A stretch of 64,000 nucleotides of DNA from Trebonia sp963795335 (GTDB lineage: Bacteria; Actinomycetota; Actinomycetes; Streptosporangiales; Streptosporangiaceae), in assembly GCA_963795335.1 (NCBI GenBank), contig CAWCHI010000010.1, positions 310,001 to 374,000 on the forward strand, written 5' to 3'. A program made the position numbers and the translations under genes. The notes beneath the pieces are model-generated. The model had not been told where the DNA came from. It searched no databases and saw only the letters and a program-made list of their open reading frames with translations. Shown piece after piece: positions 39,711-52,679 of the stretch; the first letter of the stretch is position 1, and each line of letters opens with the position of its first letter.

Positions 39711-41015
39711 GTGCCCAGGCCGCCCGGCGAACTGCTGAGCCGGGACTTCTTCGCCCGGCCGTCCCGGGAGGTGGCGCCGGAGCTGCTCGGCTGCGTGCTC
39801 GAGCACGAGACGCCCGCCGGGCTCGTCGCGGTCGAGCTGACCGAGGTCGAGGCGTACGAGGGGGTGTCCGATCCCGCCTCGCATTCCTACCGCGGCCGGA
39901 CGGCGCGTAACGCGGTCATGTGGGGGCCGCCCGGGTTCATCTATGTGTACTTCACCTACGGCATGCACTACTGCGTGAACGTGGTCTGCCAGCCCGCCGG
40001 GACATCGTCGGCGGTGCTGATCCGGGCGGGCCGGATCGTCACTGGCGACGAGCTGGCGCGCCAGCGGCGGGCGGTCCGCCCGCGCCCGCCGTCCGCGCTC
40101 GGGCCCCCCAGCGCGGCCCCAGGGCCGGGGGCGCCCGCCGGGCCTGGTTCGGTTCCCGGGACTGGTTCGGTCCCCGGGCCTGGTTCGGCTCCCGGGACTG
40201 GTTCGGTCCCCGGGCCCGGGGCGGTTCCCGGCGCCAACCCGGCCCCGGCGCCCGCGGCCGTTCCAGCGCGGCGCCTGCCGTACCGTGACCTGGCTCGCGG
40301 CCCTGGCCGCCTGGGCCAGGCGCTGGCGATCACCCTGGCCGAGAACGGGCTCGACGGGTGCGACCCGGATTCCCCGCTGCGGCTGCGCCCTCCCGCCGCG
40401 CGGCCCGGGGGCACGGATGCCTCGCGGCCGTCCGACGGCGCTGGGACCCGGCCGCCCGACGACGCGGCCCGGGCCGGGCGGCCCATTCTGGTCAGCACCG
40501 GACCCCGGGTCGGGGTCAGCGCGGCAGCCGACGTCCCGTGGCGCTACTGGGTGGCGGGTGACCCCACCGTTTCGGTCTACCGCCCGGCCAAGCAGCGGCC
40601 GGCCGCCCCCCGTCCTGACGGCCGCCGTCCTGACGGGTCGCGCTCAGTCGTCCGGGTCCTTCCGCACTTGTGCCCAGCGCCCGGGCGCCAGTCTCAGTGC
40701 GCCCCACTCCAGCCCCATCGCACTCGCTGTCCCCACCCGCCCCAATTTCGGCTGGGCCGGTTAGAACTGCTCCGGCAGGTGGGTAGAACTCTCGATTTGA
40801 CGGGCCTTCCCGCCAGCCGTAGAGTTCGTCTTGCCCCGAGGGGGACGGGCCGCCGCAAGGCGGGCCGGGACCCGGGGAGCCACCAGGAACTTCTTCCGGA
40901 AGCTGCGCGCGTGCCCATAACGGCCGCCAGGCGGACGGAGGGTCAGTCTTGGTGTCTAGAGGGACAGCGGTGCCGATTTCGCAACCTGCCGGACAGCTTC
41001 CGGAAACGAAGTTGA
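39711..41015 (+). CDS. DNA-3-methyladenine glycosylase (AAG/MPG family) with insertion and run-on C-terminus
   Basis: AAG-type base excision glycosylase. Core: FFARPSREVAPELLGCVLEHE, EVEAYEGVSDPASHSYRGRTARN, MWGPPGFIYVYFTYGMHYCVN (the active-site YVY/GMH block), AVLIRAG, GPGRLGQALAIT and the final GPRVGVSAAADVPWRYWVAGDPTVSVY. A low-complexity insert of about 60 residues made of six-residue GSVPGT/P repeats (near 40138-40240) interrupts it. Homologs end about ten residues after the PWRYW motif; this frame continues another ~140 residues of non-homologous sequence to 41015, overlapping the rRNA promoters. A lost stop or indel after 40590 is likely, so the real end is uncertain. Confidence 0.82.
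   Translation: MPRPPGELLSRDFFARPSREVAPELLGCVLEHETPAGLVAVELTEVEAYEGVSDPASHSYRGRTARNAVMWGPPGFIYVYFTYGMHYCVNVVCQPAGTSSAVLIRAGRIVTGDELARQRRAVRPRPPSALGPPSAAPGPGAPAGPGSVPGTGSVPGPGSAPGTGSVPGPGAVPGANPAPAPAAVPARRLPYRDLARGPGRLGQALAITLAENGLDGCDPDSPLRLRPPAARPGGTDASRPSDGAGTRPPDDAARAGRPILVSTGPRVGVSAAADVPWRYWVAGDPTVSVYRPAKQRPAAPRPDGRRPDGSRSVVRVLPHLCPAPGRQSQCAPLQPHRTRCPHPPQFRLGRLELLRQVGRTLDLTGLPASRRVRLAPRGTGRRKAGRDPGSHQELLPEAARVPITAARRTEGQSWCLEGQRCRFRNLPDSFRKRS
40797..40825 (+). promoter_or_regulatory. rRNA operon promoter P1
   Basis: TTGACG (40797-40802), exactly 17 bases, TAGAGT (40820-40825): a good sigma-70-type promoter about 430 bases before 16S. Confidence 0.7.
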
Positions 41016-41040
41016 CATCAAAGAAGCTCTGGAGTAAGGT
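41012..41040 (+). promoter_or_regulatory. rRNA operon promoter P2
   Basis: TTGACA (41012-41017), exactly 17 bases, TAAGGT (41035-41040): consensus -35 with a good -10. Two promoters before rrn are common in actinobacteria. Confidence 0.8.
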
Positions 41041-41254
41041 TTAAGGGTTGCCCCGGAAGGGAACGAAAGTTCCTCTGAAGGTGAGCATCTGTTTCTTGAG
41101 AACTCAACAGCGTGCTAAAAGCCAGTGCATGATAAATGTACAAAACCCCCGTCGGGGCTGGTTCTCGTGAGAGCTGGTTCCAACGGATTTAGCCATGACG
41201 ATTACTCATGGTTGGGTGATGATTTCCGGGGTCTTCGGGCTCTGGTGTTTGACA
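41041..41254 (+). promoter_or_regulatory. rRNA leader with 16S processing stem arm
   Basis: A GTTTCTTGAGAACTCAACAGCG stretch, usual in actinobacterial rrn leaders, lies at 41090-41111. CAACAGCGTGCT (41105-41116) is an exact complement of AGCACGCTGTTG in the ITS (42931-42942), so the two arms can pair around 16S rRNA for RNase III cleavage. Confidence 0.65.
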
Positions 41255-46213
<4,959 letters not shown>

Positions 46214-46327
46214 CAAGCACTTCATGTACCCGACGAATAGTCGGGGTTCGCGTCCACTGTGTAGCTCCCGGGACACGGCCGGGATCCAGGCCATCTCGCT
46301 CTTCGGGAGCGGGTACAGTTCCATAGA

Positions 46328-46445
46328 GTTGCGGCGGCCACAGCGAAGGGGAAACACCCGGTCCCATTCCGAACCCGGAAGTTAAGCTCTTCAGCGCCGA
46401 TGGTACTGCGAGGGAGGCCTCGCGGGAGAGTAGGACACCGCCGCA
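46328..46445 (+). rRNA. rrf: 5S ribosomal RNA
   Basis: About 118 bases; the conserved CCATTCCGAACCCGGAAG loop and the GAGAGTAGGACACCGCC end are present and the terminal helix (GTTGCGGCGG with CCGCCGCA) can form. Confidence 0.95.
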
Positions 46446-46454
46446 CATTTCTCT

Positions 46455-46492
46455 AAAAGGGGGCCGACCTGTTCTGGGTCGGCCCCCTTTTT
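46455..46492 (+). terminator. rRNA operon terminator
   Basis: AAAAGGGGGCCGACC pairs with GGGTCGGCCCCCTTTT, 6-base loop, ending in a run of T; strong intrinsic terminator directly after 5S. TTTTTG repeats follow (46488-46509). Confidence 0.92.
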
Positions 46493-46526
46493 GTTTTTGT
46501 TTTTGTTTTCGGCTTTGGCCGGGAGC

Positions 46527-46609
46527 TGGGGCTTGGACTGGATCCTCGCCGCTGGTCGTGGCCCTAAACCGGGGCCACGAACGCGGCTCGGATTCCAGTC
46601 TGGCGCCCC
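46527..46609. repeat. Long imperfect stem-loop downstream of the rrn operon
   Basis: Outer arms GACTGGATCC (46536-46545) and GGATTCCAGTC (46590-46600), then an inner perfect stem CGTGGCCC (46557-46564) with GGGCCACG (46572-46579). Left and right arms align over more than 25 bases with small bulges. The 430-base spacer to the next gene holds nothing else I can support. It may be a structured RNA or a relic of a mobile repeat. Confidence 0.45.
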
Positions 46610-46919
46610 TGCTCCCGACGTGCCGCCCCAGGCGCGGGTGGCCCGGAGCGGGCTCGTGCGGGATTCCGAGGGTGACCGGGCTCGGAAGCTTTCTCGTGTG
46701 GCATGACCCTCTTTGGGGCTGGCGTAACTGGGGGCTGAGTCTTACCGCCACGGACTGATCGTGGAGCTGGGGAGCGCCGTCGGGGCTTGATGCTCCGACG
46801 GGGCAGCGAGGGGCCCGCTGGGATGGCGGGCGGTGGGGCCGGGCCCGCGGGGTTCGGCGGATGGGCTGCGCGGGGGAGCGCATAGGGTTGAAGGGTTAAT
46901 CGTGCAGGAGGTCGGGACA

Positions 46920-49603
46920 GTGACCGAAGACGGCGGAGCATCGCAGCGCAACGGCGGTGGAGACGAGCGCGGGCGCGCTGGCGGCGGCGCTGGGCGTGAC
47001 TCCGGGCGCGGCGGGCGGCCCGGAGGATACGGCCGGCCGGCCGGTCAGGGCGGTCGCGGTGCCAACCGTGGCTACAGCCGTGACAGCGGCGAGCGGAGGT
47101 CCAGCTCGCCCCGTGACGGCGGCAGCCGGGGTGGCTACGACCGCGGGCCCTCCCGCTACAGCGGCAGTGGCGACAGTGCGCCGCCGCGCCGGGACCGTGA
47201 CGGCGACTCCGCCCGGGGCCCGGAGCGGGACAGCGGACGCGGCGGCTACAGCGGCGGTGACCGGGGCGGCTACAGCGGCGGTGACCGTGGTCCCCGGCGG
47301 ACCGGCACCTACGGCGACCGCCCGGCCCGTCCGTCCTCCGGTGGCGATCGTGACGGCGGGTACGGCGGCAGCCGTTCCGGGCGTCCCGCCTCCGGCGGCT
47401 TCGGCGGCCGTTCCGACGGCGGTTTCCGTGGCGGGGACCGCCCGCGCTCGAACTACAGCGACCGCGCCCCGGCGGGGGACCGCCCGCGCCGTGACTACGG
47501 CGACCGGGGCTTTGACCGCGGCCCCGGCGGTAACCGGGGTGAGCGTCCCGGCGGTGGCGGCCAGGGCCGCCCGGACGGCGGTTTCCGTGGCGGAGACCGC
47601 CCGCGCTCCAGCTACAGCGACCGGGCCCCGGCGGGGACCGCCCGCGCTCGAACTACAGCGACCGCGCCCCGGCGGGCGACCGCCCGCGCCGTGACTACGG
47701 CGACCGGGGCTTTGACCGCGGCCCCGGCGGTAACCGGGGTGAGCGTCCCGGCGGTGGCGGCCAGGGCCGCCCGGACGGCGGTTTCCGTGGCGGAGACCGC
47801 CCGCGCTCCAGCTACAGCGACCGGGCCCCGGCGGGGGACCGCCCGCGCCGTGACTACGGCGACCGGGGCTTTGACCGCGGCCCCGGCGGTAACCGGGGTG
47901 AGCGTCCCGGCGGTGGCGGCCAGGGCCGCCCGGACGGCGGTTTCCGTGGCGGAGACCGCCCGCGCTCCAGCTACAGCGACCGGGCCCCGGCGGGGGACCG
48001 CCCGCGCTCGAACTACAGCGACCGCGCCCCGGCGGGCGACCGCCCGCGCCGTGACTACGGCGACCGGGGCTTTGACCGCGGCCCCGGTGGCAACCGCGGG
48101 GACCGTCCGGGTTATGGTGCCGGGCGCTCGGACGGCGGCTTCCGCGGCGACCGGGATGGTGCCCGCGATGGCGGCTTCCGCGGGCGCGACGGTGGCTACG
48201 GACGGGACCGCGGCCCCAGCGACCGGGGCCTCAGCGACCGCGGCCCCAGCGACTTCCGGCCGGGCCAGGACGGACCGCCCCGGGGCGGCCGGCCGCCGCC
48301 AGCCGGCCTGGCGGCGCGGACCGTCCCGGCCGCGGGCACGGGTTCAGCCGGCGAATGTCGGACCGGATCGGCGGCGCCTTCCCCGATGACCGGGGGCCGC
48401 GCGGGCCGCGGGGCGGCGCAGGCCGGCCTGATGACCGCCGGTCGGGTGGCCGGAACAGCGCGCCGGGCAGGCCTGGTTCGGCCGGGCCCCGCGCCACCGG
48501 CTACCGGGAGCCTCGCGACGAGCGGTCGGGCGGCGACTCCGCCCTGCCCCCCATCCCCGACAGCATCACCGAGGACCAGCTCTCCCGCGACGTGCGCGAG
48601 GAGCTCGGCGGCCTGTCCCTCGACCGGGCCGGCACCGTGGGCCGCTACCTGGTCGCGGCCGAGCTCGCGAGCGACCCCGAGCAGGCCTACCGCTACGCGC
48701 AGGCGGCCAAGCGGCTGGCGGCCCGGGTCGGCGTGGTCCGCGAGGTGGCGGGAATCATGGCCTACAAGTCCGGCCGCTGGGCCGAGGCACTGACCGAGCT
48801 GCAGGCGGGCCGCCGGATGACCGGCCGCTACGACTACCTGCCGCTGATGGCGGACGCCGAACGCGGCCTCGGGCGCCTCGACCGTGCCCTTGACGTGGTA
48901 CACAGCGCCGAGGCGAAGCGGCTGCCCCGCGCCGCGCAGATCGAGCTCCGCATCGTGGAGTCCGGTATCCGGCGGGACCAGGGGCTGGCGGACGCCGCGG
49001 TGCTCGCCCTCCAGGTCCCCGAGCTGACCGACGGGAAGCAGCGACCCTGGTCCGCCCGGCTGTTCTACGCCTACGGGGAGGCCCTGCTGGCCGCCGGACG
49101 GCCCGAGGCGGCCCGCGAGGCGTTCTCCCGCGCCGTCGTGGCCGACGAGGACGAGGAGACCGACGCCCTCGCCCGGCTCGACGAGCTCGACGGCATTTCC
49201 GTCCGCGACCTGGAGTCGGACGACGAGGACGACGACGACGACGACCTCGACGAGAACGCCGAGAACGACCTCGACGACCAGGCCGACGACGAGACTGACG
49301 AGGACGACGAGACTGGACGAGGACGACGAGGACGACGAGGACGACGAGGACGTCGACGAGAACGACGTCGCCGACGAGGCCGGCGCCCTTGCCGACGACC
49401 TCGACGACGACGAAGACGACGACGATCTCGACGACGAGGGCGACGAGGACGACGAGCCTGGAGATGAGGAAGACGGGCCCGAGGGCGAGCTGGACGAGCC
49501 CGGCGAGGAAGCCGACGATGAGCTCGACCCGCTCGAAGACGACGACGAGGATGACGAGGAAGAAGAAGTAGACCCCACCGGCGGGGACGCGGGCAAGGCC
49601 TGA
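46920..49603 (+). CDS. Large repeat-rich TPR protein with basic N-terminus and acidic tail; several frame breaks
   Basis: About 894 residues if the breaks are healed. GTG at 46920, 8 bases after AGGAGG. N-terminal ~480 residues: low-complexity Gly/Arg/Asp repeats (GGDRGGY-, GDRPRxxYSDRAPAG-, GFDRGPGGNRGERPG-like). Central part from about 48500: a helical TPR-like domain (SITEDQLSRDVREELGGLSLDRAGTVGRYLVAAELAS...YRYAQAAKRLAARVGVVREVAGIMAYKSGRWAEAL). C-terminus: Asp/Glu-rich to 49600. Frame changes are needed near 47637 (four G where sister repeats have five), about 48290-48320 and about 49305-49320. Homologous TPR proteins with basic N-termini occur in actinobacteria next to BldG- or HAD-type genes; no function is known. 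Basic and acidic tails suggest RNA or protein binding. Confidence 0.75.
47421..48140 (+). repeat. In-frame tandem coding repeats, about 159/360-base units
   Basis: The word GGTTTCCGTGGCGG recurs at 47421, 47580, 47780 and 47939 (159- and 200-base steps). Units are nearly identical in DNA, not just protein, showing recent duplication. The unit codes for GFRGGDRPRSxYSDRAPAGDRPR and DYGDRGFDRGPGGNRGERPG segments. One unit lacks a G at about 47637. Confidence 0.85.
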
Positions 49604-49847
49604 GCGGGCCTGCGCCCGCAACCCGCCAAGCATCACTGGACGCCCGTCACCGGCCCGTAGTGGCTGAGGTGGCGGGCGTCCCTTTATGTTCCGCTACCGC
49701 GGCCGCCGCGATCATCGCCTAGCACGGTTACTTCTCAGCGCACTCGAGACCCGACAACGCCGTCTTTCTCCCCGCTCTGCTGCCTGTCGCATTACCCATC
49801 TCGTCCTGGACGGGACTATTGTCCAGACAACAGGAGAGGGAGAAGAG

Positions 49848-50219
49848 ATGGACCTCACGCTCGATGTGCACTCCGACACCCCGGGTTTCACCGTCATCGC
49901 GGTCGGCGGCGAGATCGACGTCTACACCGCTCCTAAGCTTCGCGAGCGGCTGATCAGCCTGGTCGAGGCGGGTAACTACCAGCTGATCGTGGACATGGAG
50001 AGCGTCGAGTTCCTGGACTCGACCGGCCTCGGCGTCCTGGTCGGCGGGCTCAAGCGGGTCCGGGCCGAGGATGGCTGGATCGACCTGGTCTGCACGCAGA
50101 GCCGCATCCTGCGCATCTTCCGCATCACCGGCCTGAACAAGGTCTTCAGCATCCACGACAGCGTGGCCGACGCCATCGCCGCCCACTCGATCCCGGCCGC
50201 GGGCGACCCCGAGGCCTAG
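49848..50219 (+). CDS. bldG: Anti-sigma factor antagonist, BldG-like STAS protein
   Basis: 123 residues: a single STAS domain. The regulatory phospho-Ser lies in EFLDSTGLGVLVGG (about residue 57); the sequence GEIDVYTAPKLRERL, then GGLKRVRAEDGWIDLVCTQSRILRIFRITGLNKVFSIH, is extremely close to Streptomyces BldG, a phosphorylated antagonist of anti-sigma factors controlling development and antibiotic production. In Streptomyces the next gene encodes its anti-sigma partner; here the neighbour is a DUF1015 gene on the other strand, so the partner is elsewhere. ATG at 49848 with an AGGAGAGGGAG site; earlier in-frame starts would add non-family sequence. Confidence 0.9.
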   Translation: MDLTLDVHSDTPGFTVIAVGGEIDVYTAPKLRERLISLVEAGNYQLIVDMESVEFLDSTGLGVLVGGLKRVRAEDGWIDLVCTQSRILRIFRITGLNKVFSIHDSVADAIAAHSIPAAGDPEA

Positions 50220-50249
50220 CCCGCGCTCAGGCGCAGAAGAGCCCCCTGC

Positions 50250-51644
50250 TCAGGCGTCAAAGAGACGCAGTACCAGGCCGGTGCGCGGCTTGGGACCGAA
50301 CGACGTCGACTTACGGGGCACCATCTCGCCGTGCGCGGCCAGCTCCGTCACCGCGGCGATCGGCATCGGGTTGCACAGCACCGCGGTGCCGCCGGAGTCG
50401 GCCGCCATCCGGACCGCCTCGGCCGCGTCGTGGGCGACCAGCACGTCGCGCTCGTTGTCGGTGATCGACCACAGCCGGCCCAGCAGCAGCTCGCGCATGA
50501 CGGCGGCGTCGAGCGCCCGCCAGCGGTCGGAGGTCCCGGGCGGCATCGCCGCCGCCAGCTGCCGCGGGTCCGGGTCGGTCAGCAGCCGGAACCCGTCCTT
50601 GCCCGCCAGCAGGAACGCGTGCCCGTCGGCACCTGCCGTGCCCAGCGCGGCCAAAGCCAGGCCGAGGTCGCCCGGCAGCTCGGTGACGGTGAACGCGGCC
50701 CCGGCGAGGCTGGCCGCGTCGCCCGGGCCCAGGTGCGGCAGCACCCGGTGGATCGGGCCAAGGCGGAGCGGGTAGGCATCCGCGTCGACCAGGAACGCCA
50801 GCCCGTAATCCCACGGGCCGGCGCCCGCCCCGCTCGCGCGCATCTCCTCCCGCAGCTCGCGGTAGGCGGCATAGCGGTGGTGGCCGTCGGCGATCAGCGC
50901 CGTCCGGGCCGCCAGGTCGGCCGCGATCGCCCGCTGCGTGCCTGGGTCCGTGACGGCCCACAGCCGGTGGGTCACCCCGTCGCCGGTGACCGCGCAGGCA
51001 TCCGGCTCGTTCCCGTCCGCCACCCGGTCGGTCAGCGCGGACGCACCGGCCGCGCCCACGGCCGGGACCGCCCCGCCGTTGTAGACGAGCAGGATCGGCT
51101 CCAGGTTGCTCCGGGTCGCCTTCATCAGCTCGCGCCGCCCGGCGACCGGGCCCGGCATCACGTTCTCGTGCGGGTGCACCGCATCGGTGCCGACCCCGAC
51201 CAGCCCGACCAGGCCACGCTGGACCCAGCCGGGCCCGCGCTGCTCGTAGACGTAGAGCGCGGGCGCGTCGTCGACCGCCAGCGCGCCGTCGGCCAGCCAC
51301 GCGTGCAGCAGCGAGGCGGCGGCACTGTCGGCCGCACTGTCAGCCGCGGCCTCGGTCGCACCGTCGGTGGCACCGTCGGCGTTACTGGCGGTGGTACTGG
51401 CGCCAGCTGCGGCCGCCCGGGCCCCGCCCGGGGCGTTGTCCGGCAGGATGAGCCGGACAACGTTGTACGGCGAGGCCGCGCGGAGCTGGTCGAGGGTGTC
51501 GGGGCCGATCACGTCGTACGGTGGTGAAGTGACGTTTGCGAGTCCCCCTACCCGGGATAGGTCATAACGGACGCCGCGGAACGGCGCCAGCCTCAGGCCG
51601 GCACCGTCACCGGAGCCCTCGCCGGACGGAAAGTGGGTCTGCAC
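50250..51644 (-). CDS. DUF1015 domain-containing protein
   Basis: 464 residues. The family start LAPFRGVRYDLSRV...NVTSPPYDVIGPD, the middle IADGHHRYAAYRELREEM and the C-terminal FNPMPI-type CNPMPIAAVTELAAHGEMVPRKSTSFGPKPRTGLVLRLFD are clear. DUF1015 proteins are uncharacterised; some annotations suggest a link to HPr-Ser kinase-like ATP use, unproven. A Thr/Ala/Asp-rich stretch (STTASNADGATDGATEAAADSAADSAA) is inserted near residue 100. Start GTG 51644 is the only candidate giving an uninterrupted N-terminus in the coding frame; it lies 3 bases from the divergent gene start at 51648. Confidence 0.87.
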   Translation of the reverse strand: MQTHFPSGEGSGDGAGLRLAPFRGVRYDLSRVGGLANVTSPPYDVIGPDTLDQLRAASPYNVVRLILPDNAPGGARAAAAGASTTASNADGATDGATEAAADSAADSAAASLLHAWLADGALAVDDAPALYVYEQRGPGWVQRGLVGLVGVGTDAVHPHENVMPGPVAGRRELMKATRSNLEPILLVYNGGAVPAVGAAGASALTDRVADGNEPDACAVTGDGVTHRLWAVTDPGTQRAIAADLAARTALIADGHHRYAAYRELREEMRASGAGAGPWDYGLAFLVDADAYPLRLGPIHRVLPHLGPGDAASLAGAAFTVTELPGDLGLALAALGTAGADGHAFLLAGKDGFRLLTDPDPRQLAAAMPPGTSDRWRALDAAVMRELLLGRLWSITDNERDVLVAHDAAEAVRMAADSGGTAVLCNPMPIAAVTELAAHGEMVPRKSTSFGPKPRTGLVLRLFDA

Positions 51645-51647
51645 ACC

Positions 51648-52190
51648 ATGACAAAAGTGCCAAGTGGCAGCTGGGATTCCCCGTCCTCGGAAAACTTCCC
51701 CGGCCCGGCGTCGCGGCCGGGCCGCGCACCGGGTGAAAACGGCGGTTACCGCTCGGGCGGCACGCCGCGGAGCCAGCCCGAGGCCGACGAGGGCCGTGGC
51801 GGCCCGGACCCGGCCGAGGTGCACGCCTGGTACACCACCGGCATGGAGCTGCTGGGCAAGGGCAGCCCGGCCGCCGCGGCCCAGGTGCTGCAGCGGGCGG
51901 CCAACGCCGAGCCCGGCTCCCGCAGCGTCCGCGAGGCGCTCGCCCGCGCCCAGTTCGACACCGGGCGCTACAGGGCCGCGGCGGACAACTTCCGGGTGAT
52001 CGTCGAGGCGAGCCCGACCGACGACTACGCGCACTTCGGCCTGGGCCTGTCGCTCGCCCGGGCCGGCGACCACGCCGCCGCGGCCGAGTACCTGGCCCTG
52101 GCGGCGGCGATGCGGCCGGACCGCAAGCCTTACACCGACGCGCTGCAGCAGGTGCGGGCCACGCTGAAATTCCGCCGGGAGGCCCGGTAG
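51648..52190 (+). CDS. Small tetratricopeptide-repeat protein
   Basis: 180 residues; after a 55-residue Gly/Pro/Ser-rich leader come about three TPR-like helix pairs (VHAWYTTGMELLGKGSPAAAAQVLQRAANAEPGS, then REALARAQFDTGRYRAAADNFRVIVEASPTDDYAHFGLGLSLARAGDHAAAAEYLALAAAM). No enzyme domain. It diverges from DUF1015 with starts almost touching, and sits between that gene and a HAD phosphatase, as in other actinobacteria. Function unknown, likely a protein-binding scaffold. Confidence 0.8.
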   Translation: MTKVPSGSWDSPSSENFPGPASRPGRAPGENGGYRSGGTPRSQPEADEGRGGPDPAEVHAWYTTGMELLGKGSPAAAAQVLQRAANAEPGSRSVREALARAQFDTGRYRAAADNFRVIVEASPTDDYAHFGLGLSLARAGDHAAAAEYLALAAAMRPDRKPYTDALQQVRATLKFRREAR

Positions 52191-52212
52191 CCCCTCAGGA
52201 AGGCCCCGGAAC

Positions 52213-52315
52213 CGGTCCCCGGAGCCCCTTAGCCCGTCCCCTGGCCCGTCCCCGGAGCCCCCTAGCCCGTCCCCGGAGCCCCCTTGCCCGTCCCCGGAGC
52301 CCCTAGCCCGTCTGG
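52213..52315. repeat. Tandem repeats CCCGTCCCCGGAGCCCCTA
   Basis: At least four near-identical 20-25 base units of CCCGTCCCCGGAGCCCC separated by TAG, TTG or CTA, directly after the TPR gene. No coding or RNA role is evident. Confidence 0.75.
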
Positions 52316-52421
52316 AAGCACCGCCAGGGGATGCGGTGGCGCCCGGCCGCGCCTCATTTGTCATATAAGTCACTCCCGCAACCTCGACAGGGCAAGCAAT
52401 CGCTCCACTTCAAGGAAGATA

Positions 52422-52496
52422 GCGGAAACTTTTTTCTAAGCGGAAAGAATTTGTGCTCTGACACCGAAAAGTTTCCCGTCTGCCATTTGTTTCCGC
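52422..52496. repeat. GGAAACTT/AAGTTTCC element, copy B
   Basis: An AT-rich island in a GC-rich spacer with GCGGAAACTTTTTT at 52422, GCGGAAAGAA at 52440, CGAAAAGTTTCCCG near 52466 and TTTGTTTCCGC near 52487. Related to copies A and C. Confidence 0.5.
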
Positions 52497-52520
52497 TTTG
52501 CCGGGCGCGCCTGGCCCGGG

Positions 52521-52612
52521 GCCACCACCGACTAGCCGCCGCGCCCGGCCCGCGCCCGCACCGGCTGGCCGCTGCCCCGGCCCGGGCCACCACCGACTAG
52601 CCGCCGCGCCCG
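52521..52612. repeat. 27-base direct repeat, 65 bases apart
   Basis: GCCACCACCGACTAGCCGCC and the following bases occur identically at 52521 and 52586. The 489-base spacer 52191-52679 also contains a tandem-repeat tract and copy B, but no gene I can support. Confidence 0.7.
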
Positions 52613-52679
52613 CCCGCGGCCGCGGGCACGTGCACTAAGGTCTAGGTGCTTGCCGCATCGAGAACCAGAGGGGGCCCCC

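Noticed and set aside
46440..46920. Small proteins read in the 46490-46920 spacer
   Set aside because: Composition and lack of ribosome-binding sites do not support coding; the stem-loop and terminator explain the structure.
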